DNA of 64,000 nt from Malikia sp. (GCF_028687635.1 NZ_JAQTZS010000007.1:1-64000), one strand, 5' to 3'. Numbered from the stretch's first letter, positions 1 to 9,675 are shown. Notes: a model not told the origin generated them from the sequence alone. Program-made: numbers and translations.

Positions 1-31
1 ATCCCTGTGTGAAAGTAGGTCATCGTCAGGC
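1..31 (+). rRNA. rrf: 5S rRNA, 3' end only (cut by window start)
   Basis: The first 31 bases match the conserved 3' end of proteobacterial 5S rRNA: the stretch GTGTGAAAGTAGGTCATCG followed by the closing TCAGGC strand of helix I. The rest of the gene, and presumably the 16S and 23S genes of the same rrn operon, lie to the left of the window. A strong hairpin follows 11 bases later, as expected at the end of an rrn operon. Confidence 0.85.
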
Positions 32-42
32 TCTTATGCTGG

Positions 43-78
43 AAACCCCCTCTCTGTGAATTCGCAGAGACGGGGTTT
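43..78 (+). terminator. rrn operon terminator hairpin
   Basis: The sequence AAACCCC-TCTCTG-GAA pairs with TTC-GCAGAGA-GGGGTTT in an inverted repeat of about 18 bases per arm, with one mismatch and one G-T pair. It is followed by GCCTTTTGCC, which has a short T run. Its place directly behind the 5S gene supports a rho-independent terminator of the rRNA operon. Confidence 0.75.
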
Positions 79-127
79 GCCTTTTGCCACCAAGCGGCGC
101 TTGTTCACAAGCCCCAGGACGCAAGAG

Positions 128-178
128 GCCTTGCCCCAGCGGTCTGAAGAAAAAATCTTCAGTCCCCTGGGTCAAGGC
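128..178 (+). other. Long imperfect hairpin between rrn operon and tRNA-Gly
   Basis: Three stem blocks can pair in order: GCCTTG (128-133) with CAAGGC (173-178), CCCAG (135-139) with CTGGG (167-171), and CTGAAGA (144-150) with TCTTCAG (156-162) around an A5 loop. No T run follows, so this is not a typical intrinsic terminator. It covers the region where a -35 box for the tRNA would lie. Its function is unknown. Confidence 0.5.
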
Positions 179-198
179 GCAGGAAACTGTGTCATAAT
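171..198 (+). promoter_or_regulatory. Possible promoter of tRNA-Gly
   Basis: A -10-like CATAAT at 193-198 lies 9 bases before the tRNA. A weak -35-like GTCAAG at 171-176 is 16 bases upstream of it. The -10 is plausible and the -35 is poor. The tRNA could also be read through from the rrn operon if the hairpin at 43-78 is leaky. Confidence 0.3.
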
Positions 199-207
199 TG
201 GTTGATT

Positions 208-283
208 GCGGGATTAGCTCAGTTGGTAGAGCGATACCTTGCCAAGGTATAGGTCGAGAGTTCGAGTCTCTTATCCCGCTCCA
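208..283 (+). tRNA. tRNA-Gly (anticodon GCC)
   Basis: This is a complete cloverleaf. The acceptor strand GCGGGAT pairs with ATCCCGC, the D-arm contains AGCTCAGTTGGTAGAGC, and the anticodon stem ATACC/GGTAT encloses the loop TTGCCAA with anticodon GCC at 241-243. The T-arm GAGAG-TTCGAGT-CTC follows. After the discriminator T at 280, the 3' CCA is encoded at 281-283. It reads GGC/GGT glycine codons. A terminator follows at once, so it appears to be a single-tRNA transcript. Confidence 0.97.
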
Positions 284-291
284 TATTCAAG

Positions 292-319
292 AAATGCCCC
301 GATTTATCGGGGCATTTTT
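292..319 (+). terminator. Terminator of tRNA-Gly
   Basis: AAATGCCCCG pairs perfectly with CGGGGCATTT around a short AT-rich loop and runs into TTTTTG. This is a textbook rho-independent terminator 8 bases behind the tRNA. Confidence 0.9.
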
Positions 320-346
320 GTTTTGAGCGTCAGGATCCTGCCCGTC

Positions 347-1672
347 ATGAATCGCACGCCTGTCCCCAGTCAAATCCCTACTCACATTCCCTCGTTCCCT
401 TTGCTTGAAGCGGATGTGTTGATCGTCGGTGGGGGACCTGCTGGCTTGATGGCGGCACAATCGCTGCACGAGGCTGGCCACGCCGTTCACCTGTTCGATG
501 CCATGCCCACGGTGGGTCGAAAATTTCTGCTGGCCGGCATTGGTGGACTCAATCTCACGCATGCCGAGCCATTCGACAATTTTGTCGCCCGCTATGGCGC
601 CCGTTCATTGGCCTGTCGAGGCTGGCTTGAGCGTTTCGGACCGCAGGCGGTGCGTGACTGGGCCCAGGGTCTGGGAATCGAAACCTTTGTCGGTTCATCG
701 CAGCGGGTATTTCCCACCGACATGAAGGCCGCGCCCTTGTTGCGCGCCTGGTTGCATCGTTTGCGTCAGACGGCTGCCGGTCCTGCCGTGATCTTTCACA
801 TGCGCCAGCGCTGGACTGGCGATTGTTTTCGTGTCGGGGACCGTTGGCAGCTCACTTTCTTGTCCACCGAGGGACTGAACTCCGTGCGAGCTCGCGCGGT
901 GGTCTTTGCGCTGGGCGGTGGCAGTTGGGCGCGTCTGGGCTCGGACGGTGCCTGGACCAGTTGGTTTGAATCTCTGGGTGGTCGCGTGCAGCCCTTGCAG
1001 CCTGCCAACTGTGGCTTCGAAGTGGCAGTCGACGGGCGCAAGGGCTGGAGCGAATTTCTCGCCTTGCGTCATGCGGGCAAGCCGCTCAAGAACCTGGCCC
1101 TGTCCTTCACCGACAGCCTGGGCCATTCGTTCTGTCGCAAAGGCGAGTTCGTGCTGACCGAGACCGGGGTCGAGGGCAGTCTGATCTATGCGGTGTCCGC
1201 GCTGTTGCGCGACGAAATCGGACGCCGTGGTGCCGCCACCTTCGAGCTCGATCTGCGACCCGATCTGAGCCAGGAAAAATTGTGCGCCGAGTTGTCGCGC
1301 CCACGCGGTGGCAAATCGCTGTCTAATTTGCTGAAGGCCCGGCTTGGCCTGTGTCCCACGGCGATCGCCTTGCTGCATGAACTGCTGGGGCGCGACGAGC
1401 TGGCCGATCCCACGCGGCTGGCCGAGCGCATCAAGTGCCTGCCCGTGACCGCGATCGCTGCGCGCCCCATCGACGAGGCGATCAGCACGGCAGGTGGGCT
1501 GGCCCTGGAATCCCTGACGCCCGGACTGATGCTGCGGGAGCAGCCGGGCCTGTTCTGCGCGGGAGAGATGCTGGACTGGGAGGCGCCCACCGGGGGCTAC
1601 CTGTTGACTGCCTGCCTGGCGAGCGGCAAGGTGGCTGGGGAAAGCGCCAGTGACTATCTGAAGCAGCCGTGA
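347..1672 (+). CDS. TIGR03862-type flavoprotein (HI0933/YhiN-like family)
   Basis: This is a 441-aa FAD-dependent oxidoreductase of the HI0933-like family; the substrate is unknown. An N-terminal dinucleotide-binding fold is marked by VLIVGGGPAGLMAAQ near residues 24-38, and the typical GRKFLLAGIGGLNLTH segment follows. Near the C-terminus, GLFCAGEMLDWEAPTGGYLL closes the FAD site, as is usual for this family. The ATG at 347 was chosen because earlier in-frame starts lie inside the tRNA and its terminator. A second, more typical family member sits at 34117-35373. The gene faces glnS tail to tail, with a strong hairpin in between. The family assignment is firm and the reaction unknown. Confidence 0.88.
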   Translation: MNRTPVPSQIPTHIPSFPLLEADVLIVGGGPAGLMAAQSLHEAGHAVHLFDAMPTVGRKFLLAGIGGLNLTHAEPFDNFVARYGARSLACRGWLERFGPQAVRDWAQGLGIETFVGSSQRVFPTDMKAAPLLRAWLHRLRQTAAGPAVIFHMRQRWTGDCFRVGDRWQLTFLSTEGLNSVRARAVVFALGGGSWARLGSDGAWTSWFESLGGRVQPLQPANCGFEVAVDGRKGWSEFLALRHAGKPLKNLALSFTDSLGHSFCRKGEFVLTETGVEGSLIYAVSALLRDEIGRRGAATFELDLRPDLSQEKLCAELSRPRGGKSLSNLLKARLGLCPTAIALLHELLGRDELADPTRLAERIKCLPVTAIAARPIDEAISTAGGLALESLTPGLMLREQPGLFCAGEMLDWEAPTGGYLLTACLASGKVAGESASDYLKQP

Positions 1673-1684
1673 TCCCCGCTTGGG

Positions 1685-1710
1685 GCCATCGGGATGGAGT
1701 TCCCGATGGC
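1685..1710. terminator. Bidirectional hairpin between flavoprotein gene and glnS
   Basis: GCCATCGGGA (1685-1694) and TCCCGATGGC (1701-1710) form a perfect 10-bp inverted repeat around TGGAGT. It fills the gap between two convergent genes. There is no T run, so it may act as a transcription block or RNA 3'-end protector and not as a classic intrinsic terminator. Confidence 0.5.
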
Positions 1711-1718
1711 GGCCCGCT

Positions 1719-3530
1719 TCACTTGCCCCAGCTGTCCTTCAGCCCGACGGCGCGGTTGAATACCGGCTGGCCTGGCGCGTGGTCAAGGCGGTCGGCGACG
1801 AAGTAGCCGTGGCGCTCGAACTGGAACTTCTGGTCCGGCTTGGCCTGTGCCAGCGAGGGCTCGACAAAGCCGCTCACGACCTTCAGGCTGTTCGGGTTCA
1901 GGCTGGCCAGGAAGTCCTTGCCGCCGGCGTCCGGCTGCGCGTCGCTGAACAGGCGGTCGTAGAGCCGGATCTCGGCCGATACGCCGTCCGCCACGCCGAC
2001 CCAGGTGATGGCGGCCTTGGCCTTGACGCTGTCAGCGCCTGGGGTGCCGCTCTTGGTGTCGGGGATCAGTTGCGCCTGGACCTCGGTCACGCGGCCTTCG
2101 GCGTCGCGCAGGCAGCCGGTGCATTCGATCACATAGGCGCCCTTGAGGCGCACCTTGTTGCCTGGGAACAGGCGCTTGTAGCCCTTCGGGGGCACTTCCT
2201 CGAAGTCCTCGCGTTCGATCCAGACTTCCCTGCCGATCGAGAACTGGCGCGCGGCCGGTTCGGGCTGGCCTTCAGGCACATGGGGCAGGGCGGGCAGGGT
2301 GCAAGGCTCCAGGTGGCCGGCACCCATGACTTCGTCCCAGTTTGTCAGCACCAGCTTGACCGGATCGAGCACGGCCATGCCGCGATATGCCTTGGCTTCG
2401 AGGTCCTCGCGCAGGCAGCCTTCGAGCGTGCTGTAGTCGATCCAGCTGTCGCTCTTGGTCACGCCGATGCGCTCGGCGAACAGCTGGATGGAGGCGGGCG
2501 TATAGCCGCGCCGGCGCAGGCCGACGATGGTCGGCATGCGCGGGTCATCCCAGCCGCTGACCTTGCCTTCGTTGACCAGTTGCGCGAGCTTGCGCTTGCT
2601 GGTGATGACGTAGCTCAGGTTCAGGCGCGCGAACTCGTACTGGTGCGGAGCCGGAGCGGCCAGCAGGCCGGCTTCGATCAGGCGCTCCAGCAGCCAGTCG
2701 TAGAAGGGGCGCTGGTCCTCGAACTCGAGCGTGCAGATGCTGTGCGTGATGTTTTCCAGCGCGTCCTCGATCGGGTGTGCGAAGGTGTACATCGGGTAGA
2801 TGCACCACTTGTCTCCGGTGTTGTGGTGGGTGGCTCGGCGGATGCGGTAGATCGCCGGATCACGCAGGTTGATGTTGGGCGAGTCCATGGCTATCCTGGC
2901 GCGCAGCACGGCGGCGCCATCGGCGAGTTCGCCGTCGCGCATCTGGCGGAAACGCGTCAGGTTCTCGGCCGGCGTACGGCTGCGATAGGGGCTGTCGACG
3001 CCGGGCCTGGAGAAGTCGCCACGGTTGGCGCGCATCTGCTCGGGCGTCTGCTCATCGACATAGGCATGACCGCGCTCGATCAGCGCCTCGGCGGCGCGGT
3101 ACATGAAGTCGAAGTAGTCGCTGGCCTGGTAGGGCGCGGCATCGGGCGCGCCGTTCCAGTCGAAGCCCAGCCACTTGACCGCGTCGATGATGCTGTCGAC
3201 GTACTCGGTGTCTTCCTTCTCGGGGTTGGTGTCGTCGAAGCGCAGGTGGCAGACGCCGCCGTAATCGCGCGCGAGGCCGAAGTTCAGGCAGATCGACTTG
3301 GCATGGCCGACATGCAGATAGCCGTTGGGCTCGGGCGGAAAACGCGTGCGGATCCTGGCGGGGTCGTGCGGTGCGCTGGCGTGATGGGCGGCATCGCCTG
3401 GGCTGCCAGCCCAGCGACGGCTGGCGTAGCTGCCCTTGGCCAGGTCATGCTCGATGATCTGGCGCAGGAAGTTGCTGGGCTTGGTCGCGCCTTCTTCGGG
3501 CGCTGCGGGGGTATGGGACGCGGAACTCAT
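1719..3530 (-). CDS. glnS: Glutaminyl-tRNA synthetase
   Basis: This is a class I aminoacyl-tRNA synthetase (603 aa) that charges tRNA-Gln with glutamine in the cytoplasm. The HIGH-type motif is PPEPNGYLHVGHAKS at about residues 65-79. The KMSKS-type loop near residue 308 reads ITSKRK, where GlnRS usually has MSKRK, so the Met is replaced by Thr while the SKRK core is kept. The C-terminal half holds the anticodon-binding beta barrels. It is longer than the E. coli enzyme (about 554 aa) because of an N-terminal extension of about 50 residues and small insertions. A TAAAAT hexamer sits 8 bases before the ATG and may be a -10 box. Presence of GlnRS implies direct Gln-tRNA charging. Confidence 0.97.
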   Translation of the reverse strand: MSSASHTPAAPEEGATKPSNFLRQIIEHDLAKGSYASRRWAGSPGDAAHHASAPHDPARIRTRFPPEPNGYLHVGHAKSICLNFGLARDYGGVCHLRFDDTNPEKEDTEYVDSIIDAVKWLGFDWNGAPDAAPYQASDYFDFMYRAAEALIERGHAYVDEQTPEQMRANRGDFSRPGVDSPYRSRTPAENLTRFRQMRDGELADGAAVLRARIAMDSPNINLRDPAIYRIRRATHHNTGDKWCIYPMYTFAHPIEDALENITHSICTLEFEDQRPFYDWLLERLIEAGLLAAPAPHQYEFARLNLSYVITSKRKLAQLVNEGKVSGWDDPRMPTIVGLRRRGYTPASIQLFAERIGVTKSDSWIDYSTLEGCLREDLEAKAYRGMAVLDPVKLVLTNWDEVMGAGHLEPCTLPALPHVPEGQPEPAARQFSIGREVWIEREDFEEVPPKGYKRLFPGNKVRLKGAYVIECTGCLRDAEGRVTEVQAQLIPDTKSGTPGADSVKAKAAITWVGVADGVSAEIRLYDRLFSDAQPDAGGKDFLASLNPNSLKVVSGFVEPSLAQAKPDQKFQFERHGYFVADRLDHAPGQPVFNRAVGLKDSWGK

Positions 3531-3627
3531 GACTTGGATTTTAGAGGCGACGGGTTTACCATTGCGGGTTTTTTTCTGATTAATAGTGCCTGTCGCCCGT
3601 CATGGGTGGTCGGTCGGAGTCGCACAG

Positions 3628-4731
3628 ATGTCGGTCACAGGAGTTTCAAGCGTTGGGCGGATGGCCCTGGTCGATGCCCTGAAGGCGCTGGGGTCGCAGT
3701 TCATCGTGCTGCACCACCTCGCTTTCTACGGGCCCATGTCGGACTGGACCCAGGTCTTGTGGCCTGAGCTGATCGATTGGTTGAGCCGGGATGCCCGCAT
3801 GGCGGTGCAGGTCTTCCTGGTCGTGGGCGGCTTCCTGGCGGCGCGCAGTCTGGCGCCGCGCGGTGTGCTGCTGACGCAGCAGCCGCTGATGCTGCTCAGG
3901 AAGCGCTATCTGCGCACGGCCGCGCCCTATCTGGCCGCCTTGCTGCTGAGCCTGTTGTGCACCGAGTTCGCGCGCCACTGGATGGAGCACGACTCGCTGC
4001 CTGAACGGGCCGAGCTGGGGCAGTTCCTGGCCCATGCGCTGCTGCTGCATGGCGTGCTGGGTTTCGATTCGATCTCGGCCGGCGTCTGGTATGTGGCGAT
4101 CGACTTCCAGTTGTTCGCCTTGCTGCTGGGCTTGCTCTGGGTGGCGCGCGCGCTCAATGGGCGGCTGGCCTTGAGCGCCACGCTGCTGCTGCTGGGCGTG
4201 ATCTTGTCGCTCTATGGTTTCAACCTCGATTCGGACTGGGACAATTGGGCGCTCTATTTCCTGGGCTCCTATGGGCTGGGGGCGCTGGCCTACTGGGCGG
4301 CACAGCCGCGCCATGGTCTCAAGGGCCTGGGCTGGCTGTTGCTGTTCACCCTGTTGGTGGTGGGGGCCTTGGCGGTGGAGTTCCGCGAACGGATCGCGCT
4401 GGCGCTGGTGGTCGCGCTCTTGCTTGGCGTCGCCCAGCAGGGGCAATGGCTGCATCGGTGGCCGCGGGGGCGCGCCTGGGCCTACTTCGGACAGATCTCC
4501 TATTCGGTGTTCCTGCTCAATTTTCCGGTGGCCTTGGTGGTCAACGCGCTCTTTACCCGCTTTGCCCCGGCCGATTCCTGGGTGCAGACCGGTGGCGTGC
4601 TGTTGGCCTGGGCGGCCTGCAACCTGGCCGGAGCCGCCTTCTTTCACCTGGTCGAGCAGCCGCTGGGCCGCTGGGGCAGCAGTCCCCGTTTACCCGTTGA
4701 TACATCTGTCACAAGTCGTGGCAGCTTGTAA
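3628..4731 (+). CDS. Acyltransferase family 3 membrane protein
   Basis: This is a 367-aa polytopic membrane protein of the acyltransferase-3 (OafA/YrhL-like) family, which usually O-acylates cell-surface sugars. The N-terminal segment RMALVDALKALGSQFIVLHH has the family pattern of an RxxDxLKAL-like start followed by a histidine pair. About ten hydrophobic segments follow. The ATG at 3628 was chosen because GGAG lies 8 bases upstream; a GTG at 3586 would add 14 residues without a ribosome site. It stands alone between glnS (divergent) and a secreted His-rich protein. The acceptor substrate cannot be inferred. Confidence 0.8.
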   Translation: MSVTGVSSVGRMALVDALKALGSQFIVLHHLAFYGPMSDWTQVLWPELIDWLSRDARMAVQVFLVVGGFLAARSLAPRGVLLTQQPLMLLRKRYLRTAAPYLAALLLSLLCTEFARHWMEHDSLPERAELGQFLAHALLLHGVLGFDSISAGVWYVAIDFQLFALLLGLLWVARALNGRLALSATLLLLGVILSLYGFNLDSDWDNWALYFLGSYGLGALAYWAAQPRHGLKGLGWLLLFTLLVVGALAVEFRERIALALVVALLLGVAQQGQWLHRWPRGRAWAYFGQISYSVFLLNFPVALVVNALFTRFAPADSWVQTGGVLLAWAACNLAGAAFFHLVEQPLGRWGSSPRLPVDTSVTSRGSL

Positions 4732-4789
4732 GCGGGCTTTGACGCTTTAATCACCCCAAGTGCGTGAGTACGCGCACAAGGAGTGGAAT

Positions 4790-5173
4790 ATGAAGCAAGT
4801 CGAAACTCGTGCGCAGCTGGAGCGCAGCCCCCGGATCCTCTCGTCCAGCTTCTCCGGTCTGGTGCTGGGCCTGGGGCTGGCACTGGGCGCAGCCGGGGCG
4901 CAGGCGGGGGATGTGTACTGGTCGCTCGGGATGCAGAGTCCCGGCGTGGTGATCGGAGCCAGCAATGCCGCTCCGGTCTATGTCGCGCCGGCACCGGTGG
5001 TCGTCTATCCGGCACCGCGGGTCATGGCCCCGCCGGTCTATGGCGCGGCCTGGGCTCCGCCCGGTCATTACCAGCGCAAGCATCACAAGCACCACTGGAA
5101 ACATGACCATCATGGCTGGGAGGGCCGGGGGGGCTGGGATGACGATGGGCGTCGTGGCCATGGACGGTACTGA
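4790..5173 (+). CDS. Secreted His/Gly-rich small protein
   Basis: This 127-aa protein has a Sec signal peptide: charged N-terminus, hydrophobic [16 protein letters not shown], and likely cleavage before GDVYW. The mature part has a Pro/Val/Ala segment with PXPV-like repeats ([17 protein letters not shown]) and then a C-terminal tail very rich in His, Lys, Trp and Gly ([11 protein letters not shown]). Such tails can bind divalent metals, but no function is known. The start was set by AAGGAG six bases before the ATG; an earlier in-frame ATG at 4760 lacks this. I do not recognise a named family. Confidence 0.75.
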   Translation: MKQVETRAQLERSPRILSSSFSGLVLGLGLALGAAGAQAGDVYWSLGMQSPGVVIGASNAAPVYVAPAPVVVYPAPRVMAPPVYGAAWAPPGHYQRKHHKHHWKHDHHGWEGRGGWDDDGRRGHGRY

Positions 5174-5226
5174 GCGGGTCACCCGGCGGGATTACACTGG
5201 GAGGTTTTAATCAATCTGCCAGTCTG

Positions 5227-6060
5227 ATGGATACTTTGCTGCTACTGAAGGCCGCCCTGATGGGCGTTGTCGAGGGCCTGACCGAATTCCTGCCGATCTC
5301 GTCGACCGGCCACCTGATCCTGGCGGGCTCCCTGCTCCAAATGCATGATGACAAGGGCAAGGTGTTCGAGATCGCGATCCAGACCGGTGCCATCTTTGCC
5401 GTGATCCTGGTCTACTGGCAGCGCCTGCGCGACACGGTCGTGCAGTTGCCGAGCCAGGTCAAGGCGCAGCGCTTCGCCGCCAATGTCCTGACCGCTTTCT
5501 TTCCGGCTGTGCTGCTGGGCCTGCTGTTTGGCAAGACGATCAAGGCGCACCTGTTCACGCCCACGGTGGTGGCGAGCACCTTCATCGTCGGCGGCCTGAT
5601 CATTCTCTGGGCCGAGCGGCGCCAGGCACGCGCCGAGACCGCGCCGCGCATCCTGTCGGTGGACCAGATGAGTGGCCTGGACGCGCTCAAGGTCGGCCTG
5701 GTGCAATGTCTGGCGCTGGTGCCGGGCACCAGCCGCAGCGGCGCCACCATCATTGGCGGCATGTTCCTGGGCCTGTCGCGCCAGGTGGCCACCGAGTTCT
5801 CCTTCTACCTCGCGATCCCGACCCTGATCGGCGCCGGCTGCTACAGCCTGTACAAGGAACGCGCGCTGCTGAGCCTGGCCGATCTGCCCCAGTTCGGCGT
5901 CGGGCTGCTGTTTGCCTTCATCAGCGCCTGGCTCTGCATCCGCTGGCTGCTGCGTTTCGTCGCCAGCCACAGCTTCACGGGCTTTGCCTGGTATCGCATC
6001 GCCTTCGGCCTGCTGATCCTGCTGACCGCCCAGCAGGGCTGGGTGGTCTGGGCTGATTGA
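5227..6060 (+). CDS. uppP: Undecaprenyl-diphosphate phosphatase
   Basis: This is an integral membrane enzyme (277 aa, BacA/UppP family) that dephosphorylates undecaprenyl diphosphate to recycle the lipid carrier of peptidoglycan and O-antigen synthesis. It often confers bacitracin tolerance when abundant. Both signature motifs are present: the glutamate-rich [17 protein letters not shown] near residues 16-32, and [10 protein letters not shown] near residues 167-176. Hydrophobic segments fill the rest, and the length matches the family. It faces the Anbu protease gene tail to tail with 14 bases between. Confidence 0.97.
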   Translation: MDTLLLLKAALMGVVEGLTEFLPISSTGHLILAGSLLQMHDDKGKVFEIAIQTGAIFAVILVYWQRLRDTVVQLPSQVKAQRFAANVLTAFFPAVLLGLLFGKTIKAHLFTPTVVASTFIVGGLIILWAERRQARAETAPRILSVDQMSGLDALKVGLVQCLALVPGTSRSGATIIGGMFLGLSRQVATEFSFYLAIPTLIGAGCYSLYKERALLSLADLPQFGVGLLFAFISAWLCIRWLLRFVASHSFTGFAWYRIAFGLLILLTAQQGWVVWAD

Positions 6061-6074
6061 GTCGTCCTGGCCAG

Positions 6075-6902
6075 TCAGATCAGGCGCTCGCCGGCATTGG
6101 CGATCTTCCTGAGCGGCTGGTTGCGCTTGCTCGGGTGCAGCAGAGGTACCTCGGTCGCGTGGCCATCCCAGGCCGGGTGCTCGATCGCGTCGAAGACCTC
6201 GCGCAGTTTCTCGCCCCAGGTGGTGCGCACCATCTGGAAGTAGGGGTTGTTCTCGTCGATGCAGACGATCTTGTCGCTCTCGAGCCGGTTCACCTCGTAG
6301 ACCGCCAGGTCCAGCGGCAGTCCGACCGAGAGGTTGGACTTGAGCGTCGAGTCCATCGAGACCAGCACGCATTTGGCGGCCTCGTCGAGCGGGGTGGTCG
6401 GCGTGATCACGCGGTCGAGCACGGGCTTGCCGTACTTGGATTCGCCGACCTGGAAGAACGGCGTCTCGGGCGTGGCCTCGATGAAGTTGCCGGCCGAGTA
6501 GACCTGGAACAGGCGCATGGCTTCGCCGGCGATCTGGCCGCCGAAGATCATGCTGACGTTGAAATCGACGCCGGCGCGGCGCAGCGCCTCGCCGTCCCGT
6601 TCATGCACATGGCGCACGGCCTGGCCCAGCACGCGCGCGGCATCGAACATGCTCCTGGCGTTCCAGATCGTGATCGGCTCGTCGCTGCCGGGGTCCTTGA
6701 GGTGCTCGGACTGCAGGATCTCGCGGATCGACTGCGAGATGCTCAGGTTGCCGGCCGACAGCAGGCACATGAAGCGGTCGCCCGGCTTCTCGTAGACGAT
6801 CATCTTGCGGAAGGTGCTGATCTGGTCCAGCCCGGCGTTGGTGCGGGAGTCGGACAGGAAGACCAGTCCGGCGTTGAGTTTGACGGCGACGCAGTAAGTC
6901 AT
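6075..6902 (-). CDS. Anbu-type proteasome-like peptidase (COG3484)
   Basis: This 275-aa N-terminal-nucleophile hydrolase belongs to the Anbu (ancestral beta subunit, also called BPH) group, distantly related to HslV and proteasome beta subunits. The start [15 protein letters not shown] places Thr2 as the likely nucleophile after Met removal. It continues into SDSRTNAG and STFRKM, the region that carries the catalytic Lys in Ntn proteases. Its physiological substrate is not known from sequence. Its start overlaps the mutS stop by 4 bp (ATGA), so it is probably co-translated with mutS. The transglutaminase, ATP-grasp and alpha-E genes that often accompany Anbu are not nearby. Confidence 0.88.
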   Translation of the reverse strand: MTYCVAVKLNAGLVFLSDSRTNAGLDQISTFRKMIVYEKPGDRFMCLLSAGNLSISQSIREILQSEHLKDPGSDEPITIWNARSMFDAARVLGQAVRHVHERDGEALRRAGVDFNVSMIFGGQIAGEAMRLFQVYSAGNFIEATPETPFFQVGESKYGKPVLDRVITPTTPLDEAAKCVLVSMDSTLKSNLSVGLPLDLAVYEVNRLESDKIVCIDENNPYFQMVRTTWGEKLREVFDAIEHPAWDGHATEVPLLHPSKRNQPLRKIANAGERLI

Positions 6903-9592
6903 GCTTGGGTTTGGAGTTTCTTGAGCAAATAGAGTTGTTCGAGCGCCTCGCGCGGGCTCAGCAGATCGGGGTCCACGGCGGCCAGGGCCTGCTCGACCCG
7001 GCTGGGCTCGGGCGTGGCGGCGGCCGGCGGCGGGGCGAACAGGTCGACCTGGGCCGTGGCGCTGGCGCTGTGTGCTTCGAGCGCCTCCAGCGCGTGGCGA
7101 GCCTGTTGCACCACCGCGCCTGGCACCCCGGCCAGACGCGCGACCTGCACGCCATAGCTGCGGCTGGCCGGTCCGGGTTCGATCTGGTGCAGGAAGACGA
7201 TGTCGCGCCCCTGGCTCTCGGCCGCGCTGACATGCACGTTGAGCGCGGCATAGTGGGTGGCGGGAAATTCAGTCAATTCAAAGTAATGGGTGGCGAACAG
7301 GGTGAAGGCCTTGACCTTGTCGTGCAGGTGGGTCGCGATGGCCGAGGCCAGCGCGAGGCCGTCGAAGGTCGAGGTGCCGCGCCCGATCTCGTCCATCAGC
7401 ACCAGGCTGTGTGGTGTGGCTGTATGCAAGATCTGTGCCGCCTCGGTCATCTCCAGCATGAAGGTCGACTGCGCGTTCGCGAGGTCGTCGGCCGCGCCGA
7501 TGCGGGTGTGGATGGCGTCCAGCGGCCCCAGGCGGCAGCTCTCGGCTGGCACATAGCTGCCCATGCTCGCGAGCAACGCGATCACCGCCACCTGGCGCAT
7601 GTAGGTCGATTTGCCGCCCATGTTGGGGCCGGTGATGACCTGCAGGCGGGCCTTTTGACCCAGCACCGTGTCGTTCGGGATGAAGTTGCCGGAGCCGGTT
7701 TCGGCCATCCTGGCCTCGACCACCGGATGACGGCCGGCGCGGATCTCGATGCAGGGCTCGAATACGAACTGCGGCTCGCACCAATTCAGTGTGAGCGAGC
7801 GCTCGGCCAGCGCGCACAGCGCATCCAGGCTGGCCAGTGCGCGCGTCAGCGCGCCAAGCGCTTGTACATGGGCTTGCAGCTGGTCGAGCAGGCCCTCGTA
7901 GAGCCATTTCTCGCGTGCCAGCGCGCGCTCCTGGGCGCTGAGCGCCTTGTCCTCGAAGGCCTTCAGCTCGGGCGTGATGAAGCGTTCGGCGTTCTTGAGC
8001 GTCTGGCGCCGGCGGTAGTTGTCGGGCACCCGGTCGAGACCGCTGGCGGTGACCTCGATGTAGAAGCCATGCACCTTGTTGTACTGCACGCGCAGGTTGG
8101 CGATGCCGGTGCGTTCGCGCTCGCGCGCTTCCAGCGCCAGCAGGAAGCTGTCGCAGTTGTTCTGGATCGCGCGCAGCTCGTCGAGATCCGGATCGAAGTC
8201 ATGGTTGATCACGCCGCCGTCGCGCACCAGCGCCGCCGGCTCGGGCAGCAGGGCGCGCTGCAGCAGGCTGGCGCAGTCCTCGGGCGGTTCGAGTTCGCGT
8301 GCGAGCTCGGCCAGCAAGGATGCCTGGTCTTGGCCTTGATGTACCGCGGCATCCCGCAGCACCTGCTGCAAGCCCCGCGACACGCTGACCGCCTTCTCCA
8401 GCGTGTGGACCAGGCCGACCAGCTCGCGCGGGCGCACCTGGCGCAGCGCGATGCGCGCGGTGATGCGCTCGACGTCCGATGCGCCCTTCAACGCCAGCCG
8501 CAGCGGCTCGTGCGGGCCGGCACGCAATTGGCCGATGGCCCGCAGCCGCCTGCGCGCTGGCGCGCGGTCGCGTGTCGGCTCAAGCAGCCAGCGCTTGAGC
8601 TGACGGCTGCCCATGCCGGTCTGGCAGCTGTCGAGCAGCGAGAACAGGGTCGGCGCCGCCTCGCCGCGCAGGGTCTGGGTCAGTTCAAGGTTGCGCCGGG
8701 TCGTGGCGGGCAGGTCGATCAGTTCCTGTGGCCGTGCCACCTGCAGCTGGCGCAGATGTGCCAGCGCCCGGCCCTGGGTGTGCTCGGCGTAGTCGAGCAG
8801 GGCCGAGGCGGCGGCATGTGCCAGCGGCAGCTCCTGCGCGCCCCAGCCGGCCAGGCTGGCCGCCTGCAGCTGGGCGCAGAGCTTGCGCTCGCCCAGGGCG
8901 GGGTCGAAGGACCAGGCCGGGCGCAAGGCCAGGCTCAGGCGCGCACCAGCGCCAGCCTGTGCCAGCGCTGGCCATTGGCGCTGCAGCTCCTGCAAGGCCT
9001 GCTCGAACGCGGGCGTGACCTCGGCGCTGTGCAGCAGTTCGCTCGGGGCGATGCGCACGATCCAGGCGCGCAATTCGTCGGCCGGGCATTGCGCCAGGTA
9101 CAGCACGCCCTGGGTCACGCTGAGCCAGGCCAGGCCGCAGCTTGCGCGCGGCCCGGCATGGACCGCGAGCAGCACCGACTCGCTCTTGTCGCTCAGCAAC
9201 TCGCTGTCGGTCAAGGTGCCGGGCGTGACCACGCGCATCACCTTGCGCTCGACCGGGCCCTTGGAGGTGGCCGGGTCGCCGATCTGCTCGCAGATGGCGA
9301 CCGACTCGCCAAGCCGGATCAGGCGCGCGAGATAGGTCTCCAGCGAATGGAAGGGCACGCCCGCCATCACCACCGGCTCGCCGGCCGACTGGCCGCGCTT
9401 GGTCAGCGTGATGTCGAGCAGGCGCGCGGCCTTCTCGGCGTCGTCCCAGAACAGCTCGTAGAAGTCGCCCATGCGGTAGAACAGCAGGGTGCCTGGGTGG
9501 TCGGCCTTCAGGCGCAGGTATTGCGCCATCATCGGGGTGTGCTTGTCGAGATCGGGAACGGCTCGGGTCTGGACTTTTTCTGTAGGCATCAT
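6899..9592 (-). CDS. mutS: DNA mismatch repair protein MutS
   Basis: This mismatch-recognition ATPase has about 897 aa. The N-terminal mismatch-binding domain contains [17 protein letters not shown] with the Phe-x-Glu wedge (FYELF). The connector, lever and clamp domains follow. The ATPase has Walker [11 protein letters not shown], Walker [17 protein letters not shown], and ATHYFEL after it. The start was placed at MMPTEK because the core begins soon after ([12 protein letters not shown]). An upstream ATG at 9640 would add 16 residues, and the whole frame is open to 9970. The gene is divergent from tssE with a short shared intergenic region and is coupled to the Anbu gene. Confidence 0.97.
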   Translation of the reverse strand: MMPTEKVQTRAVPDLDKHTPMMAQYLRLKADHPGTLLFYRMGDFYELFWDDAEKAARLLDITLTKRGQSAGEPVVMAGVPFHSLETYLARLIRLGESVAICEQIGDPATSKGPVERKVMRVVTPGTLTDSELLSDKSESVLLAVHAGPRASCGLAWLSVTQGVLYLAQCPADELRAWIVRIAPSELLHSAEVTPAFEQALQELQRQWPALAQAGAGARLSLALRPAWSFDPALGERKLCAQLQAASLAGWGAQELPLAHAAASALLDYAEHTQGRALAHLRQLQVARPQELIDLPATTRRNLELTQTLRGEAAPTLFSLLDSCQTGMGSRQLKRWLLEPTRDRAPARRRLRAIGQLRAGPHEPLRLALKGASDVERITARIALRQVRPRELVGLVHTLEKAVSVSRGLQQVLRDAAVHQGQDQASLLAELARELEPPEDCASLLQRALLPEPAALVRDGGVINHDFDPDLDELRAIQNNCDSFLLALEARERERTGIANLRVQYNKVHGFYIEVTASGLDRVPDNYRRRQTLKNAERFITPELKAFEDKALSAQERALAREKWLYEGLLDQLQAHVQALGALTRALASLDALCALAERSLTLNWCEPQFVFEPCIEIRAGRHPVVEARMAETGSGNFIPNDTVLGQKARLQVITGPNMGGKSTYMRQVAVIALLASMGSYVPAESCRLGPLDAIHTRIGAADDLANAQSTFMLEMTEAAQILHTATPHSLVLMDEIGRGTSTFDGLALASAIATHLHDKVKAFTLFATHYFELTEFPATHYAALNVHVSAAESQGRDIVFLHQIEPGPASRSYGVQVARLAGVPGAVVQQARHALEALEAHSASATAQVDLFAPPPAAATPEPSRVEQALAAVDPDLLSPREALEQLYLLKKLQTQA

Positions 9593-9675
9593 GACGGTGT
9601 GGATTGTCGCAGGCCTTGGGAAGTGCACTTTTTCTTTCATCGTCCTATACTGAATCCACAAGGGGGGTTCGGGAT

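Noticed and set aside
1680..3767. A long + strand frame opposite glnS
   Set aside because: glnS is unambiguous on the minus strand. The + frame has no recognisable domain and runs through the glnS terminator hairpin.
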